A stretch of DNA of 64,000 bases, taken from contig OX463778.1 of the NCBI GenBank assembly GCA_949825025.1, positions 40,873,194-40,937,193 on the forward strand, read 5' to 3'. Source of the DNA: Siphlonurus alternatus (taxonomy: Eukaryota; Arthropoda; Insecta; Ephemeroptera; Siphlonuridae). Shown here in pieces: positions 61,001-64,000 of this stretch. The position numbers and the translations under genes were made by a program. Each line of letters begins with the position of its first letter. Position 1 is the first letter of the stretch. The notes beneath the pieces are model-generated. The model saw nothing but the letters and a program-made list of their open reading frames with translations, did no database searches and was not told the origin of the DNA.

Positions 61001-62735
61001 TTATCAAAACTCGAGATTTTTTATTTCTTATTATTTATTCAACTGAAACGTGAAAATGGAAGAATCGTACAGCAAATAATAATAAAAAAATGTTTTTGAG
61101 AGCTATGTTGATGGTATGTTTATGTTTTCATTTTGATAAGATTTTTACTAGAATTTTATGTTTATTACCATTATTAAAAAAAAAATACAACATTGAGTAC
61201 TTACGTTAAAGATTTATACACACAAAGAATGTATCAATTTCTATGCACAAAAAAAAAATGTTTGTATTTTGATATAAAAAAAAACTTTTGTATCCCCCAT
61301 ATCAACATTTTTGTTGAAAACTTTGGCAAAGTGGGAGGAAATAGAGGGAAAGGGTAGGGATTTGTATATACTATAGGACTTATGTAGAAAAGGCATTGGT
61401 TATAAGTTTCAAAAAGTACGATATTTAAGTCAACATTTTGAGGCAGCTAACAGATCGAACGTCAATGTATACAGGAAGAGAGAGAGAGAAAAAAAGATTT
61501 ATGTTATAACAAATTGGTATTGCTGTGCCAAAAAATTTAAAATTCACCACGTCCAGATATAAAGTTTAGAAAGTGGATGGTTTGGAACCTTTTAGGGTGC
61601 CACATATTCTGACAACTATGTGAGGGAACGAAAAGAAAGTAAAGTAACAATATTTTCCTTTTTTAAAATAAAATTTATTATAATATATATAAAAAAATAA
61701 CATAGTAAAATAATAAAATAGTTCTTGGTTTTGATACTAACTTTGACTTCAATATTGCTCTGTGAGTTTTGTGTTGACCGGATATTACGATAGTAAATAT
61801 AAGGGGGCTGATATCATTCGCCACCCTCTCTCTCTTCAATATTGCCTCCCTCAAAACTGCGAGAGCTGCTACCAGAGTCACTGCTATTGTTGCCTGTGTA
61901 TGCTAGCTGGTGTTGCAGTAGCAGCAACAACAGCGCAACCTATCGACTTTACATTCAAACAAACTTACGAGTATTGCTTGCTATTACTACAATGTCCACA
62001 TATATATTTGAATTATGTACATAAAGGCTTATGGTAGAAAGTAAATCTTTATACCAGATGCCTTTCTAAATGTTTAAATTATTTGCATACCATACAATAT
62101 AATACATAGAAAAGATAATAAAAATGCATATACATGTATATTGTATATAATACATTTTTTATTTAAACGCTTAACAACTGTTACGTTATATCTAAAGAGA
62201 GTAATTGCCCATTTGTATCGTTATATACAAGCTTTATAGACATTTTGCACTTAATACTTAAATAACATTACTCGTAGCAGACAAACTTGTATAATAAATC
62301 TTCATTTAACAATATATTGATTAATATTTTTTTAATAAAATACACTGAAAAATAAAAGGTTAAATATATAAGATTTAATTTTTAACAAATTTTATAAAGT
62401 ATAAATACTTATTACATATATATATGATGTTTAAGTAATTTATTTCAATTAGCTTTTCAAAAATTGCATTAATTAGTACTACTTTACAAAATATAAAAAA
62501 AAATATTTTATGTTTTATTAATGCAAGACATGAAAAATTGAAGAGAGGATTATGCATTTATAACAAGTTTATAATATATAGCTACTGCATAAGCTATATA
62601 TAATATTATATAATATAACATAGTGTGTGATGTTTGTGTACATAGGCAGTATTTTGTCAGCGTTTTCAATAAAGGCAGCATATATTATAGAAAGGAGAGT
62701 ATTGGTTGACATGCTTATGGGTAAAGAAAGGGTGA

Positions 62736-62739
<4 letters not shown>

Positions 62740-62817
<78 letters not shown>
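62740..62817. repeat. (GA)n microsatellite
   Basis: A 78-bp GA run ending in a short G run. Confidence 0.98.
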
Positions 62818-62823
<6 letters not shown>

Positions 62824-64000
62824 ATTTAAAATTGCCTATGTTAGCACATAGAGTTGGTTGGCCTCTTGAGGTGTCCTACTACTCTAGCTGAGTGTATATA
62901 AAAGTGATGGTGGTTGCATATATATATATATATATATCTATAAGGTCGTATCAGATAAGAGAAACATGCTCCCCCAAGTAACTGACACTATATACATATA
63001 CGTTAACAACAGGTGAACAAATGCTTTTAACAAGCATAAGTAGGTATAAGCTAATAGGATAATGGATTATATGTAAATTATATACAAAAGCTTGTGAATA
63101 TTATTTAAGATTTATTATGTTCATAAAAAATAATAATTTAGGATATATGTTAAAGAGATATACTTATGATGTGGTATTTTTTATAGAGGTAACTCTTGGT
63201 TGCAAAGGTTTGTCTAATACTATATACGTGTATACGTATAATGCAAGCTATATATAGCTCAGTGTGTGGACAGAAGGGAAAAGTTAAAAACGATAAAAAG
63301 GTCAAACTCTCATACTACCTTATTTTTTACTCTCTTTCTCCCCCCCCCCCTCCTTCATCCTCACACACACCAATCCTTCTACAAACCCCACATAACCCTA
63401 TCTTAAACCTATAGTAGCTCCTACAACTACCACCACCAATACCCCCCTCCCTCCTCTCCCTTCTTTCTTCTGTGATTTTTATATTCTATTCACGTTATGG
63501 TACTTTAGTATAACCAACGGCCAGATGGATAGCTTTTACATAAATATCCCATTTTTTTTTGTATTTTTTATAACTAACAAAATTTCCCTATATTTAAAAC
63601 ATAATAAGAACAACAATAAAAAAACAAACAAAAAAATGTAACAAAGAAATACATTAAAGACGTTATAAATCAATTAATTTTTATGTAATTATCTGTAATA
63701 TTACAAATCTGCTAGGTCATATGCACAAAAAGAAAAGTGCTATAATTATTCTAATAATGCAAAATTATATGAATATTGTAAATTATGGGGCCGGTAGATC
63801 TATTTCCATATTAATAATTAGAAACCTTTTATGGTTGAAAATGTACTTCGTAATAGCTTAGCATCAATATGTCAACAAAAAATGAAAAATCTATTTTGAG
63901 TAATTACTAAATTGTCAATTTCTGTTAAAAAAAATCAACAAATAATATCAAAATTGTTTAACACAAAAATACTTTTAAAAATATTTAATATGAGTTGATT

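Larger units (their letters stand above)
55411..64000. other. Upstream intron, part 4: no gene seen
   Basis: AT-rich sequence running off the right edge. It has short (GA)n or (CT)n tracts near 55641, 58033 and 62740, C runs at 59681-59692 and 63340-63350, and a pyrimidine-rich patch at 63310-63470. GC-richer patches at 56560-56900 and 59050-59330 are unexplained. The 5' neuroligin exons were searched for by their conserved words on the minus strand and not found. Confidence 0.6.

Overview
The window looks like a piece of an insect nuclear genome. It is very AT-rich, has almost no long open frames, and is full of (GA)n/(CT)n and (TA)n microsatellites and short inverted-repeat transposons. It holds one recognisable gene, split by GT-AG introns and read on the minus strand. 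The species cannot be named from the sequence; the neuroligin is insect-like and the repeat landscape would fit a large, repeat-rich genome such as that of a hemipteran, but that is only inference.

The gene is a neuroligin, a postsynaptic adhesion protein built on an inactive carboxylesterase/cholinesterase fold that binds neurexin across the synapse. Seven consecutive internal coding exons were resolved to the base (34126-33971, 26599-26399, 10915-10583, 10488-10317, 9362-9125, 4980-4829 and 851-733). All their splice phases agree (1,1,1,1,2,0,2,1), and they join into about 457 codons, covering the middle and C-terminal part of the esterase-like domain. The esterase nucleophile elbow reads G-H-G-T-G, so the catalytic serine is a glycine, as in neuroligins. 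The 5' exons (signal peptide, N-terminal esterase part) were not found and probably lie beyond base 64000. The 3' exons (end of the domain, stalk, membrane segment, cytoplasmic tail) lie beyond base 1. Introns measure 94 bp, 954 bp, 4.0 kb, 4.1 kb, 7.4 kb, 15.5 kb, and at least 29.9 kb upstream of the first exon seen.

The rest is intron filled with mobile DNA. From left to right the main elements are: a CRE-containing inverted-repeat element (3384-3710) and its relative (12553-12876); a nearly perfect 178-bp palindrome beside an exon (8882-9059); a complete 872-bp hAT-type non-autonomous element with an exact 8-bp target duplication (13972-14843); a 5S-rRNA-derived SINE-like element (about 15832-15995); two copies of a short palindromic element (18481-18605 and 50161-50323); a GC-rich retroelement dimer with (ATT)n tails and an odd hairpin (about 18640-19360); a second inverted-repeat family (33549-33904 and 38877-39252); a giant 3.4-kb quasi-palindrome (38171-41572); and a decayed LINE reverse-transcriptase fragment (49180-49865).

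No tRNA gene, complete rRNA gene, CRISPR array or second protein-coding gene was found. The strongest candidate for something undescribed is the 3.4-kb giant foldback, which has exact 17-bp termini and a younger element nested in one arm only.
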